A stretch of DNA of 64,000 nucleotides from Turnera subulata (lineage: Eukaryota > Streptophyta > Magnoliopsida > Malpighiales > Passifloraceae). Below are positions 46,177 to 58,140 of this stretch, piece by piece. The notes beneath the pieces are model-generated. The model searched no databases. It worked only from the letters and a program-made list of their open reading frames with translations, and was not told the DNA's origin. The position numbers were made by a program, and so were the translations under genes. Each line of letters opens with the position of its first letter. The first letter of the stretch is position 1. The stretch spans positions 62,001-126,000 of the forward strand of contig JAKUCV010001646.1 in assembly GCA_028386065.3 (NCBI GenBank). Direction: 5' to 3'.

Positions 46177-47462
46177 CGTTAGATCATTTTTTAAAAAAAT
46201 TAATGAGATGGATACATTAAACATTAGGGATTAATTCCCTCGATAACAGTCACAAATATCTATTGGTAATTTCCGACGAGTGTTGGTTGGGATTTAATTA
46301 ATGAAGGAATGCTAGCAATACATTCTCTAAACACACCTTTTCTTACAAAGCCCTGTGATTCGTATCTTTATGATTTTAACTTGTTAATCTGCAAATTTAT
46401 CTATAATAAATATAGATATGGACATAAAATAAATTAGATAAACTAACAGAATAAACTGAAAGTTGATTTATTATAGAGTATCATAAAATTTTTTCACCCG
46501 GAAAAATGTATTAGTCTTATCTTTTAGGTAAATTATATAAAAAGTTACAAAGAATTTAAATAAAAAAAAGTTATAAGAAAAAATTAAATAAAAATATTAT
46601 TTTAAGCAAACTCAAATAAAAGTGATAATATTTTGAAAACAGTGCATGAAGTGACTTCATGTGACAGAGGTGTATTGGAAGGGTGTGTTCCAATGTGTGT
46701 GGCTAGCATTCCTCTAATAAATATTCCCAGGTTGAGAGTTCTAACCTTACCAAAGTAATCCCTCTTGATAACTAATACCAATGCAAGCACTTGCTAATCA
46801 TGGAGGTAATTCTAACCTTATCAAAACAATACATCTTGATGACTAATTTATAAATACCAATACAAGCACTTGCTGATCATGGGGTTACCTTGACTTGCCA
46901 GCCTCCTCCCAACCTAAACTTTTTTTCAAAAAAAAATCCAGTGGTAACTTGTGGAAATGAATAGAATGCCTTGTTAGCCCTTGTTCCAATATGGGAATAT
47001 GTTTTAGAAGGAGAAGCATTGTGGTGGCGAGTATGCTAAAATTACTGTAACCATTTGTTGGGCTCCTCTTTATGGGCCTTCTTTATATTGGATTCTTAGG
47101 GTCTCCCTCTTGAGTGCCTCCTATTAGAGCATCGTTGTAAAAACTACAATACTTAAGAAAATTTCATCAGCAAACAAAAATCAAATAAAGTTTGCCATAA
47201 ATATGCCTCTCTCTCTTATACAGAGAGCAGGCCAGGGAAACATATTTTAACTTATTTTTATGCACTTATACTCTTTTCTATACCATATGATATTGACTTT
47301 TTTTTTAATTATTATTGTTTTGAGAATCTACTTGATGCTGCTTGAAGCAATTCCCCTGGCGACTCCATGTCAAGGCTCATTAATTTACCTACAGTAACTT
47401 TACCACTCCATATATAATTTACCAAACTATATCACCAAAGCTTTGCATTAAAATACATAGTG
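46177..47462. repeat. Right copy of the duplicated host intergenic segment
   Basis: Counterpart of 15913-17190. It keeps about 65 bp near 46280-46345 and one empty micro-retroposon site that the left copy lacks or has filled. It runs without interruption into the 3' flank of the intact VQ gene. No gene is visible inside. Confidence 0.85.
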
Positions 47463-47529
47463 AAACACAAAAAGCGACATGTAAAGCTCCTGCAAAATAA
47501 CTACTAGCTAGTAAAATACAAATCTCTAC

Positions 47530-47952
47530 TTATACAAAAATGAAAGAAGATTGACGAACTCCAACTAAGCTTTCCGTAAAATCTCTCCAAAAGGAACCAT
47601 CATCCATTTCCGGTGAAGAAGAACATGCATTATCAAGAAAGGCACCATCCACACTTTCAATATTCATTTCCAAGGGTGGAGCTTCATGGTTACAAGCTTG
47701 GTGATCAGTACCAGTAGATTCTTCAATGTTGCTAGTCAAGTAAGTATCATCGGCGCAAGGATCCATAATCTTGGAATTCTTGCCTGTCAACTCCTGAACA
47801 ATTGCTCGAAACTCCATAGCATTGCATACCTTAACCATCCTTGGGCTTGATATGTATGTAATCTTAAGAGGCTTTTTCTTGTGCCTGGTGGTCTTCTGGC
47901 TTTTGAGACGTTGGTGATGGGGATATAATATTTGGTCAGTAAGCTTGGCCAT
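47530..47952 (-). CDS. VQ-motif protein, SIB1-like
   Basis: Intronless ORF of 140 residues, ATG at 47952, stop at 47530. The VQ core FRAIVQELTG lies at residues 48-57 (F-x3-V-Q-x-L-T-G), preceded by a basic KKKPLKITYISSPRMVKV stretch as in SIGMA FACTOR BINDING PROTEIN (SIB1/VQ23, SIB2/VQ16) and related VQ proteins. The C-terminal part is acidic/serine-rich with a DDGSFWRDF segment. VQ proteins are plant cofactors that bind WRKY transcription factors through this motif in defence and stress responses; some also enter plastids. A TATA box lies 81-88 bp upstream. A truncated copy of its 3' end lies about 1.6 kb downstream. The exact orthologue is not certain. Confidence 0.88.
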   Translation of the reverse strand: MAKLTDQILYPHHQRLKSQKTTRHKKKPLKITYISSPRMVKVCNAMEFRAIVQELTGKNSKIMDPCADDTYLTSNIEESTGTDHQACNHEAPPLEMNIESVDGAFLDNACSSSPEMDDGSFWRDFTESLVGVRQSSFIFV

Positions 47953-48032
47953 TTCTTGAGTTTATGATGAGAGAATTCAGGAATAGCTAGAGAGAAAGGA
48001 TAGTTTTGTTGTGGTGATGGCTTGGTGCTTTC

Positions 48033-48040
48033 TTTTTATA
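48033..48040 (-). promoter_or_regulatory. TATA box of the VQ gene
   Basis: The minus strand reads CCTATAAAAAGA, 81 bp upstream of the ATG at 47952, giving a leader of about 50 nt if transcription starts about 30 bp downstream. Confidence 0.6.
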
Positions 48041-49308
48041 GGCTACTCTTCAAACAAAAGGTTGTTCTAGTTTGGCACTCAACTTCCAAGAAACACAATA
48101 TTATAAGACAGAATTGGAAGAACAAAAAGAAAAAGATAAGCGAAGAAAATTGTTGAAAGGGACCATGAAGGAGACAGCTTCATTGTATATAGGGTTTGGT
48201 CGCTTCAGCTTTCCAAATTGGCTGCTATACTATGTAGCTTTAGATGCTTAAAGCATTAGGATCCACACAAAAAAAAAAGGCCAAGAATATCCACAGGGAA
48301 TCATTCAAATTTGATAGTAAAAAACCAATTTATCTCTAGGAAAAGAATTATTTGATGAAAGCATATAGATAAAAAGAATGTACCAGCCCCTATCTCGTAT
48401 TTTCACCATTGTTACCTACCATAACGTTCTTCAATTTCGGTGGTTGGCTTGGCTGTTCTAATGATCAACAAGCTTATTAAACATCCACTAATATTAAAAA
48501 AAGATTTTATAACAGACTATAGAGAGGTTGTTTATATCATTCTCACAATTATTGTTTATTTTTTCTTCTTTACATACCAGAAATATCAAACTTAACCGTT
48601 GATGAACTACTCCAAATTACTACTAGTTAATCATAATCAATCAACCTAGAATATTATACTATGTAGTATTAAAAATCAACAGTAATTTTCTTAATCTGCA
48701 TCAATAATTGGTATAGTAAATCATGGTAGCTGGGCTATTCGATCTGGGTCAATAATATCTTCTCCTATTACTTGTTCACGTGCCATAAATGAAATCTCTA
48801 GTCAAGGTCTATGCAATCTCTATCCATGTATTCAAAACTTCATCTAGAGAGAAGAAATATTAAAGCTTAATTAGCGATACTGATGGTGACATTTCTCAGA
48901 TAAGCTAGTGATTCGAGAAGGAAGCTTTTTGGAAAATACTAAACTTGGTTGACAAATTTCACTTTTTTTGAAGCTTCCAAGATGCCACTAGCTAGCTGCA
49001 TAATACGTATACGGTCAATAATGAGTTAGGGGGGAAAAGTGTTGAAAAAAATGGCCAAGATGGCTGCAAAAAAAGGGCAGGTACGTACGTACCAAATTAA
49101 ATATACTTTGTACCAATTCTCATTTAAATCATTTTCGTACTCTCCTACATCTAATTTTCTATATCATAAAGAAAAAAGCATTAGTTTAGTTGGTCTCCTA
49201 CGTCTTTAGAATATATACTTAAGCCATGCATGTCATAATCTGGAGTTTTGGGATTCTTGGACTGATAGCCTAGCAGTAGCAGCAGATGACGACATATCCA
49301 ATCGATAG
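48041..49308. other. Upstream region of the VQ gene, no other gene seen
   Basis: AT-rich intergenic DNA with no coding signal. It presumably holds the VQ promoter. A TTGAC core (possible WRKY site) lies near 48947, but such 5-mers are expected by chance. Confidence 0.4.
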
Positions 49309-49532
49309 ATGATGCAATTTTTTTTTTTTGATGCTAGTCGAAACTTTTATTCAAAAAACGAAGATAAATCGTGCTAATACAAAGAGGGAACATACCCAAG
49401 TCATAGAGCAAATGACAGGGTATCCATAGATATAAATAAGCCTACACTGACCCAACTAAGGATAACAAGGAAGTTGAAGAGGGAAGTGGCATAAGATATA
49501 GGAATTTAGTCAAAACGTCTGTGCACACCATG

Positions 49533-52500
49533 TCAATGCCTCAGAACTTCAACAGATACAAGGATGCTATAATGGGAGTATGGAAAATCCGGTTGTAGAG
49601 ATTTGATCCACCAAAATACTCTAGTCACCGTTATATCAAAGAGACAATCCCAATTGATAACTTCACTGTTGAAAACTTTCTTATTCCTGGCCATCCATAT
49701 GGACCAAAAGGCTGAGTATCCCAACATCATCCATATGGATCTTCTTTGTGCAGAGTCATCCAACCAGGGCCACTGACAAAGCCATTGGTAAATTGATTGA
49801 GGTGCCAACCACTTAATTCCCCACCAGTGACATATCTTACTCCAAAAAATCCAAGAGTAATGGCACTGTAAAAATAAATGATCTGCAGATTCCTTTTCTT
49901 GTGAGCAAAAAATACAGAGATCCTGATCATTCGGTAATATCCCCCTCTTAACTAAATTTTCCTTAACTGCCACACCTCCATTTAATAACTGCCACATAAA
50001 ACATTCAATTTTTGGTGGACATAAATTTAGCCAAATATTGGGAGGTTTTGTTACCTGCATGGAGGCGTTAACAATGATATCCTTGCCAGCCTTTACAGAA
50101 AAACATTGGTCCTTAGAGGGTCCCCAAAGCCATTTATCCTCCGAGTTTGGGTTTAAGGATAAAAGCTGCATTTCGGTGTCAATACTTGTACAAGAATCTT
50201 TCTTCCAATCATAAAGAGTCCTCCTCCAAATATCAGCCCGAGACAAAGGAGACAACAGAGCAAAGCTTGCGAGTGTACCTTCCTGTATAGAACAGACCGA
50301 GAATAACCTTGGAAAGGTAGAGCTAAGAACACCAAGGGAGCACCACCTATCATGCCAAAATGAGACATGAGAGCCGGAACCCACCTGTAGAGATAGATGA
50401 TCTTTCAAGGAGAGATTCGGCTTGCTTCTATCATCAGAACAAAGGATCACGTTTCTCCAAAGGCTGGACATTTTACGTTGACAAAAGACTGGCTCAAACT
50501 TCTCAGGCTCCTGTAGGCATTTTGCTTTTATAAAATTTCTCCAAACAGACTCTTCCCCTTGCACAAACCTCCAGTACCACTTGAAACAAAGGCTGTTGTT
50601 TTTAATAAGAATAGAGTCAATACCAAGCCCTCCATAAGCCTTTGGTCTCGCCACTTTATCCCAAGAAACCCAACATATCTTTCTTTTCTCTTGACATCCA
50701 CTCCATAGGAATTTCCTTTGCATCTGTATTAGTTTTTTGCGTACACTTGCAGGTACCCTGAATAGAGACATATAGTAAAGAGGGAGAGAGGAGAGAGTCA
50801 CTTTTAACAATAGGACGCGACCGGCAAAGGATAGAAACCTAGCCTTCCAACTTTTCAATTTCTTCTTGAACTTCTCAAACACAGGAGCCCAGCTTGCGCT
50901 CTTCTTCATATTAGCACCTAGAGGAAGGCCCAGATATTTGACCGGAAGTCTTTCCAATCGACAAAGAAGGAGGTCAGCAAGATATCTGGAAGTGGTCGAA
51001 TCAATATTGAGCCCTATGACACTACTTTTAAAAAAATTTATCTTCAATCCGGACATAATTTCAAAGCACCTGAGGACCCTTTTAAGATTGAGGAGGGATG
51101 ATGCATCGGCTTTGGCCAGGATGAGGGTGTCATCTGCGAATTGAATTAAATTTGCTGGGATGTTATGGATTTTGAGACCTTCAATGATACCTCTATCGAT
51201 GGCTGTCTCAATGGATACCCTCAGTCCTTCAGCCGCAATCAGAAACAGAAAGGGGGAGAGTGGATCACCCTGCTTCAGACCCTTCCCCATGCCGAATTGT
51301 GAAGATGGTGAACCATTGATGAGAACTGCCATGGTTGAAGACTGCAAACATGCTCTGATCAGAGCAGACCATCTCTGTGGGAAACCCATGTGCTCCATTA
51401 CCTGAAATAAATACTGCCAAGAAATAGAATCGTAGGCTTTTTTAAAGTCAAGTTTCCATAGGATTGAGGCCTCTTTATTTTTCTTCAGAGAGTCAATAAA
51501 TTCTGAAGCTAGAAGAACAGCATCAAGAATATTTCTTCCTTCTAAGAATGCATATTGGGAACTGCTAATGAGAGAAGGAAGGACACTTTTAAGCCTTGAT
51601 GATAAGATTTTTGAGATTATCTTGTATACTGCACTCACCAAGGTTATAGGCCTATAATCGTTAAATTCTGAAGCGCCATCTTTTTTTGGTATGAGGGTAA
51701 TGTAGGAAAGATTTACTCCTCTTGGAAAGTTGCCAGAAACAAAGAATTCCTTCACTAAATCAAACAGATCCCCCTTTATACGATCCCAGCACTTCTTATA
51801 GAAGTTTAGATTGAATCCATCAGGCCCAGGGGCCTTTGCTCCATCGCAAGACCACACTGCAGACCTAAGCTCATCCATAGATATAGGTTTTAGAAGCCCT
51901 TCGATCTGATCAGGGGGTAGGCGTGAAAATAGATGACTACCTCTCATCCTTGGTCTATAAACCAACTGATCGCGATAGAGATTAGAGAAAAAATTCACAG
52001 CCTCATCCTTTATTAGCTGCGGTTCGACAACCTCTCTTCCACCACAATAAATTGAGGAGATGGATTTTTTCCTACCTCTTGCACAAGCAAAAACATGAAA
52101 GAATCGGGTGTTGCGATCCCCCAATTTTAGCCAATTTATTCTAGACTTCTGCTTCCAGAGAACTTCTTTTTGCTTCCATTTTTGGATGAGTGCTTGTTTA
52201 GCTTCACTTCTTTTTTTCAATTCGGCCTCTGAGAGGGATACCGATTCTGCCTTAAGATCAAGGGCCTCAATTTCCCCCTGTAACAGCTCCATGTTCACAT
52301 CAATATTCCCAAAAGAGGATTTGTTCCACATAGATAACAATTTTCGCATTAGACCAAGTTTCTTGACTAATTTGAATCTCCCAGGGAACTCACTCTCACA
52401 CTTTTCCCAAAAAAATTCCAAGGATTTTTTGAAGCTATCATCTCTCCACCAACAATCCTGAAACCTGAAGGGTTTGAAGCCATAATTTGTCTAATCTTGT

Positions 52501-53186
52501 GCTAGTATCAGCGGCCAATGATCAGAGGTACCTCTTCTACCTGCCTGGAGATTCAACGATTTGAAGGCCAAACTCCACTCAGGCTGAGCCATAGCTCTAT
52601 CTAACTTACTTGCCGCCAAGCTATTTGCCCACGTGAATTTACGACCGTTAAGAGGAAATTCTATTAGATTCATAGAGTCCATGAAGCTCCTGAGAGCAGC
52701 TGACCCTCTGGGATGGAGCCAGTTACTTCTTCTATCTTCTGCTGTCATAGTCTCATTTAGATCCCCAATCAACAGCCAAGGTGAAACGAACGTCTGCTTC
52801 AAATCTTTCAATTGGTTCCACATGTTAATTCTGTTTTCTACACTACTCTCCCCATACACAAAACAGACACAAAATTTCTCCGGATAACCACCGAAACAAC
52901 CTTCAGCTAGGATCCAATTTTTACTGGTTTGGCACTGAGATATACGAAAAAAGGATTCGTCCCACATCAACAGCAAACCACCCGAAGTACCTTCAGCATC
53001 AACGACACAATAATCCAAATCGCCAAGATTCCACAGTCTCGAACAAAAATTCCTGTCAACACCTCGTTGTTTAGTTTCGCAAACAAAAACCATCTTTGCT
53101 TCATTTTTAGAGATCAAGTCTTTTAGATGGTTATGCTTGATTCCAGACCCCAAGCCTCGAGCATTCCAAGATAAGAGACTGAACAT
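49533..53186 (-). pseudogene. LINE ORF2: endonuclease, reverse transcriptase, zinc-binding tail; one in-frame stop
   Basis: ATG at 53186, end at 49533, about 1217 codons. Residues 1-231 are an APE-type endonuclease (SWNARGLG, ETK, GDLNE, SDHWPL). After one TAG (52493-52491) the same frame continues into the reverse transcriptase, with PGPDGFN, KKAYDSISW, GLKQGDPLSP and the FADD box near residue 680. A zf-RVT-like C terminus follows near residue 1080 (CIFCSQEKESADHLFLQC). It makes the nick and copies the element RNA at the target. The single stop between endonuclease and RT is the only clear defect; the rest is open. Confidence 0.92.
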
Positions 53187-53231
53187 AGTGAAAAGTTAAG
53201 CCACACACAAGAAAGACTACTTAATCCACGA

Positions 53232-54324
53232 TCAACTCTCCTCCAAGTTCTTATTCCACTCTTCTCCCTCCTTAATAATTAGGTCCCTTACTGCTGTTCT
53301 AACTTCAACTGCATCACTCTGGTCCCATCCCAAACAGCTTCCCACCTGTAGTGTAAGTTCTGCCTCTGCATCGAAATCAAAGGTACGCAGGCAAGAAGAC
53401 ATTGCTGGTATCTCTGCTTCAGTTATTCTCCTATTTATTCTACTGATATCTGTGTCTGATAAGGTGTCTCCCGAAATAATGCTTCCAGTAAATCTGTTAA
53501 CTTTCTTGAATTTTTGGACTTTCCTCGTAGGCTTGTTATTAAGTGCCAATCTGATTTTTTGGTCAATCAATGCAGATAGCCTATAATTCGGACTAGTTTG
53601 GACGTTGGTAGGGAGAGGATAAAACTCAGAGTTGTGAAAATCAGGCCCAGCCCACGCCTCAATCCTAGGATGTTGGAAGGGGTTCAATCGTGTACAACTA
53701 GCAACACCTGTATCAGCCCAATGGCCTACACTTTTACTACTACTTCCAGAAGATTCACCAACCTCCCATGAAGAAGATATACCCTGGGACCTTACTTTTT
53801 GCGGGATTGGCACGAAGAGTGCCTCCCACAACAGACACTGATGAAATCCTGGTTATCATTGTATCCAAAGTCAAACCTTTCTTGACCCTTATGAATCCAA
53901 AACGCTTACCATTTTTTGCCAATTTTTTTGGGATATATATGTCTACAATCTCACCCACTGAAGACAGGTTCGACAGCATATCAGTGACATTCCAGTTCAT
54001 TGGAAGATTCTCCACATAAAGGCTTCTGAGTTGATCATTCTTTATAGCCTTCTCAATCTGACTCCTGCTCCACTTAGAGAAAAAAAGGGGTTTAGGTTGA
54101 TTTGGTGAAATGTTTGGTTTGATTTGTGGAAAGGGTTGGGTGGGGTAAGGGTGGTTAGTAGATGGCAGGCCTCTAACAGGGGGATATGGTTGAGGGTGGA
54201 TGGAAAGTTGCTTGATTGTGGTGACCGGAGGGTAATGGAAAGTCTGGTTGGATCTTTGTGCGGTTGTTTGTCTGGAGAGGCCCGGTGACATTTGGGAGAG
54301 AGGGAGGAGAGACCTTGCCACCAT
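53232..54324 (-). pseudogene. LINE ORF1: RNA-binding RRM protein with a frameshift
   Basis: ATG at 54324. The first frame runs to 53755 and holds an RRM-like domain (RSLYVENLPMNWN; RFGFIRVKKG as RNP1-like) at about residues 95-150, as in plant L1 ORF1 proteins. The coding pattern continues in another frame from about 53800 to the stop at 53232. A one- or two-base indel in the 53760-53830 overlap, perhaps at the T-run near 53797, explains this. ORF1 binds the element RNA. It begins about 160 bp from the LINE 5' end. Confidence 0.8.
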
Positions 54325-54499
54325 TTTTTAGAAAAAACCCTTATTCGCCCAAAGATGCTTGTGATGTACTACTCATCGACAGGAAAGTTGAGAAGAAGAA
54401 CACTAAAATGAACTCACAGGGATTGTGGTTCTTGAAGTTGAAAGGAGTCAACCATATTGCTTGGGCAAAGTGCTGCCGTCGGTATGATGCAATTTTTTT

Positions 54500-57030
54500 A
54501 TAGAGACACTATCGGATGTGATTATTTTCCGTAGAATCTCCTCTAATTTCTGCTTAACTAAATGGATTAATTTCTTATTATGTACATGAGGTGCAAAACT
54601 GACAGAGATATGCTAAGTATATTTCTTTCTTTTCTTTTTTGTCAATCGCATATATATTGAAATGATAAAAGCCCACATTACAGCAAATTACATAAGGCTA
54701 CTACTACTGCATCTAAGAAGGTGCTTCCAATTTGCATTTCTTTAGACTTATTAATTTGATTTATAAAATTTAGTGAAAAGAGAGGAGGAGAATGTTGACG
54801 TACGTAGGTTAGTTAATTGGAGGGAAAGTAGAGGATTATCTTGTATATTCAATGACCAATAGGAACACATAAAGCCAATAGGGTATTATATTATTCATAT
54901 GATCATTCACACTTCATAGCACGAGATTAAAGAAAGTAACTGAGCAACTAGAGACATCTAGAAAAGCATAAAATGTGGTGGTGATGGTCAAACAGTCTTA
55001 TTAGTGTTTTTTCTTTTCATTTAATTATATTACAAAGAAGTCTTATTAGTTTGTTGTTACCGGCAGATTCAATTGACTGGTATCATCATATAAATAAAGG
55101 TGTTCTTTGACTTCTTGCTGATGAGCACAGAGAGGAAAAGATCTGATCATCAATTAAGCTTACTTTTTTTTCATGTTTTTTTTGACCCAGCTCAAGATGT
55201 ATGCATCCATTATTGGAGATTTCCGTACAAATAAGCGTGGAGAATTTAAGGCCAGATGTTTGTTTCATTACTGATAAGGCGTGGGACATATATGTAGATG
55301 CTTTACCAAGGATTTGGTAGTGGAATACATAAACCGTTGTTACTAAACCCAACCCGACCCAACCGATCAAATTTGGATAACCGTGACCTGGAGGTCAATT
55401 CGGGTTTTTAACCCTTTCTGGTCGGAGCCCCAAAAACCCGGCCTGGTGGATTCTTTGGATTTTCCACATTTGGCAATCCATTTTTTATTTTTTCAGGTTC
55501 AAAATCAATATTCGCCCAATTTTTTTCTTGGTCTAGTTACATCTTTGGTTCGACCCTTTCCAATGAAAATTTATTTCACTAATATTTTTTTATTACTAAT
55601 TTATATATTAATTAGATCTGGTTAAATCATGGTTGAACCTCTTAATTCTCGACCCGGTCTCTAAAATATATCAATGACCGGGCCGTGTTTAATAATCTTG
55701 ATATTTCTAAGATTTAGCGCATATTTACACGTCTTTTTTTGTTATACACGTTTTGCTAACTTACCATGGACTTTTTAGATAGATTAGCGTGTTTAGCTGA
55801 AGCCAAGAAGTAAACATTGAAGCTTTCCAAAAGATTGAAACAAAATTTGAAGTTTATGATCTCTTGTTAGGAAGAAGTAAAAAGATGATTATGCATTCTT
55901 TTTGTTTGGTGGAAGCAAAATAATTATGTTTAGTATCACATGGTATCGGAATAGAAACAGAATCCTAATTATTTTGTTGTTTGGTATCACATGAAATCAA
56001 AATAGAAACGAAATTTGAATAATTTTATTACTTGGTTGGCAATAATATTAGACATAAGTACTAGAGTGACAATGATCTAAAACATCAATTCTAAAGCGAG
56101 ATTGTTTATGGTGAAACAAAATGGAATAAGATTCTCATTCCTATTCCCATTTCCATTCCTTGTGTACCAAACATAGTCTTGAGGAAATGTTGGGAGGAAT
56201 CACTAAACTAAGTGGCAGATTAAATTAAGGCATGTTTATCGTGAAGCTGATGAATGTGCTTGTTGGCTAAATTTATTTTTTTGCCTTTTCGTGTTCATTT
56301 TGTTCAACTAGGGTAGGGTTGTTTATCAATTGTAGACGATGAACTTGTGTAGATTCTCTTCTCACGATCTTATCTAGAAATGCAATAAAAGGATGAAACC
56401 TTTTGGATTAGAAAACAAAACAAGAATAATCACAAATAAACGTAGTCATGTTGATAAGAAAAAAGAACCCATGCAAATTCTAATTGTTGGATGAGAGTTT
56501 TAATTGTTGCTGGGTTTGAGCAAAAGAAGGAAGACGGATCAAGCTAAAATACATGTATGTGATTTTGTTGGGCCGTAAGGTAGACTGTGATCTTGGAGAA
56601 CCTACGAATGCATTGTCTCCGAGCCAGCCAGGTCCATGAACAAAATATCCAATATTTATCCAATGTTTTAGGATAATATAGACTATGTGAATTTGTAATT
56701 TTGGACCTGTAGTACATTTGAACTGTATTAGTAATTGAGCGAGCCAGGGTCCACATCATGTTATCCAATATATCATCACATTTCTAGAAACAAAAAAAAA
56801 AGGTCTATTGCAAAATTTTGAATCCAATATATTGTTTTGAATTACGGTCGTACAAATAATCACGGATTTTGATTAACCAGTCGACACTTTATGCTTGATG
56901 CCACGTGTTATTGACATTGGATGAATCGTGGGCCGTATTTTTTTTCGAGAACATAGAATTTCATATATAGACCAAACTAATACTCCCTCTCCCTTGACGT
57001 TTTAACAAGTTAGATTTGACCCAAAAATAG
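54500..57030. other. Intergenic DNA with old retroposon debris
   Basis: No intact gene. Two similar stretches near 55930 and 55985 form an imperfect direct repeat. Poly(A)-like ends resembling LINE tails, read on minus, lie near 54626-54660 (GATTGAC before A/G-rich) and 56935-56960 (TTCTCG before A's). Confidence 0.4.
56200..56310 (+). pseudogene. Small LINE RNase H remnant
   Basis: The plus-strand translation contains WQIKLRHVYREADECACWL, matching the last helix of LINE-type RNase H domains (HVYREAN-x-x-AD-x-L), followed by stops. Too short for more. Confidence 0.5.
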
Positions 57031-58140
57031 TGTAACAGCCCGGATAAAAATTTTAGATTTTTATCGGACTGTAAAAGTCTTTCTACTGTGATTTACTGTT
57101 GAATTAATCTTGGGTAATTAATTCAAGGTAAATCGGGCGTCGTTTTTCGAAACCGAGGGTTTTCCCGCGCTCGAGATTTTCCCGTGGATTTTTCGGGCCT
57201 AAGTTGGTATTTTTCGGGTCCCGGAATTCTCAAAAAAATCACACCGGAAAATAACTAAGGGGGTATCAGTTATTTTCTGGTCCGGACCGAACTCGCTCCA
57301 TAATGCAGACAAGCTGCATTATTGGATGATCACACGTTGAATAGCTTTTTACGTCTATAAAAAGAAGAAGAAAGCAGGAGAAGGGGAAGAAGAGAAAAAG
57401 AGAGAAAAAGGAGAGGAAAAAGGAAAAAAAGAGAAAGAAAAAAAAAAGAGAGAAAAAAAAGAAGAAAAAGGAAAGAAAAAAATAAAAGAAAGGAAAAAAA
57501 AGAAAACCGAGAGAAAAAGAAGAAAAATAGGAGGGGAAAAAAGGAAGAAGAAATCGGAAATAGAAGAAAAAAAGAAGAAAAATGGAAAAGAAAAAAAAGA
57601 GAAAAAAAATACAGAAAATAAAGAAAATACAAAAAAAGAAAAAAAAAGGAATGAACAGTGCGTCACCCGGCTGCTCCTCGGTTACTGTTCACCTCGAAGA
57701 GCTCCGGTCAGCCGTGCACGACACCGACCCAGCAGCACTCTCGCCGTGCCGTCGCGAGCTCAGCCCCGCTGCCTCCGTCGCCTTCCGTCCACCGAAACGC
57801 CGTGACGCGCCGTTGACCCGCGGCGAAACCCGTGGATCTTGCTCCTTGCGCCGCTGACGACGACACCGTCAGCCTTCCGCCTCCTTTCCGCCGCCTATGG
57901 AGTCGCCTCGATGTCGGCGACTCCACGCTAGCCTTCCTCTCGCCCGTCCCCGCCTGTCGTCGCGCCGCCGTCGCTGAACCCGAGGTGAGGCCGCATTCGA
58001 CCCGTTTCCATGGCGGGTCGCGAACCTGGTTGACCTGGGTTACGGGTTGACCAGCCGGTTAATTTAAAAAAAAAACATATATATTTACTTACTTTGCTGG
58101 TATTTAATTCTGGAAAAAAAATTTACTTTGAGAAAATTAT
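57031..58140 (+). mobile_element. LTR fragment interrupted by another LTR
   Basis: Starts TGTAACAGCCCGGA at 57031. It has a TATA box (57356), a purine tract (57362-57650), a GAACAGTG...ACTGTTC inverted repeat (57653-57693) and a GC-rich leader ending in donor-like GAG|GTGAGG at 57985. It breaks at 58140 in TTGAGAAAATTAT, where another LTR of the same type begins. Its continuation is not in the window. Confidence 0.8.

Larger units (their letters stand above)
49309..54499 (-). mobile_element. Nearly intact L1-type LINE with 16-bp TSD
   Basis: The body is 49325-54483 (minus). ATGATGCAATTTTTTT occurs at 49309-49324 and at 54484-54499, flanking the element, and the 3' end carries the A tail (T-run from 49318 to 49329 on plus). 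Two ORFs lie in standard order: ORF1 (RRM protein) then ORF2 (endonuclease, RT, zinc-binding tail). About 160 bp of 5' untranslated sequence precede ORF1. Damage is slight, so the insertion is fairly young. Confidence 0.93.

Noticed and set aside
48250..48300. Possible further micro-retroposon (ATCCACA repeats around an A-run)
   Set aside because: The direct repeat is only 7-8 bp, shorter than in the six accepted cases, and could be chance.
55086..55370. 94-codon minus-strand ORF near the end of the LINE flank
   Set aside because: No recognisable family, no promoter or splice context, and similar lengths are expected by chance in this stretch.
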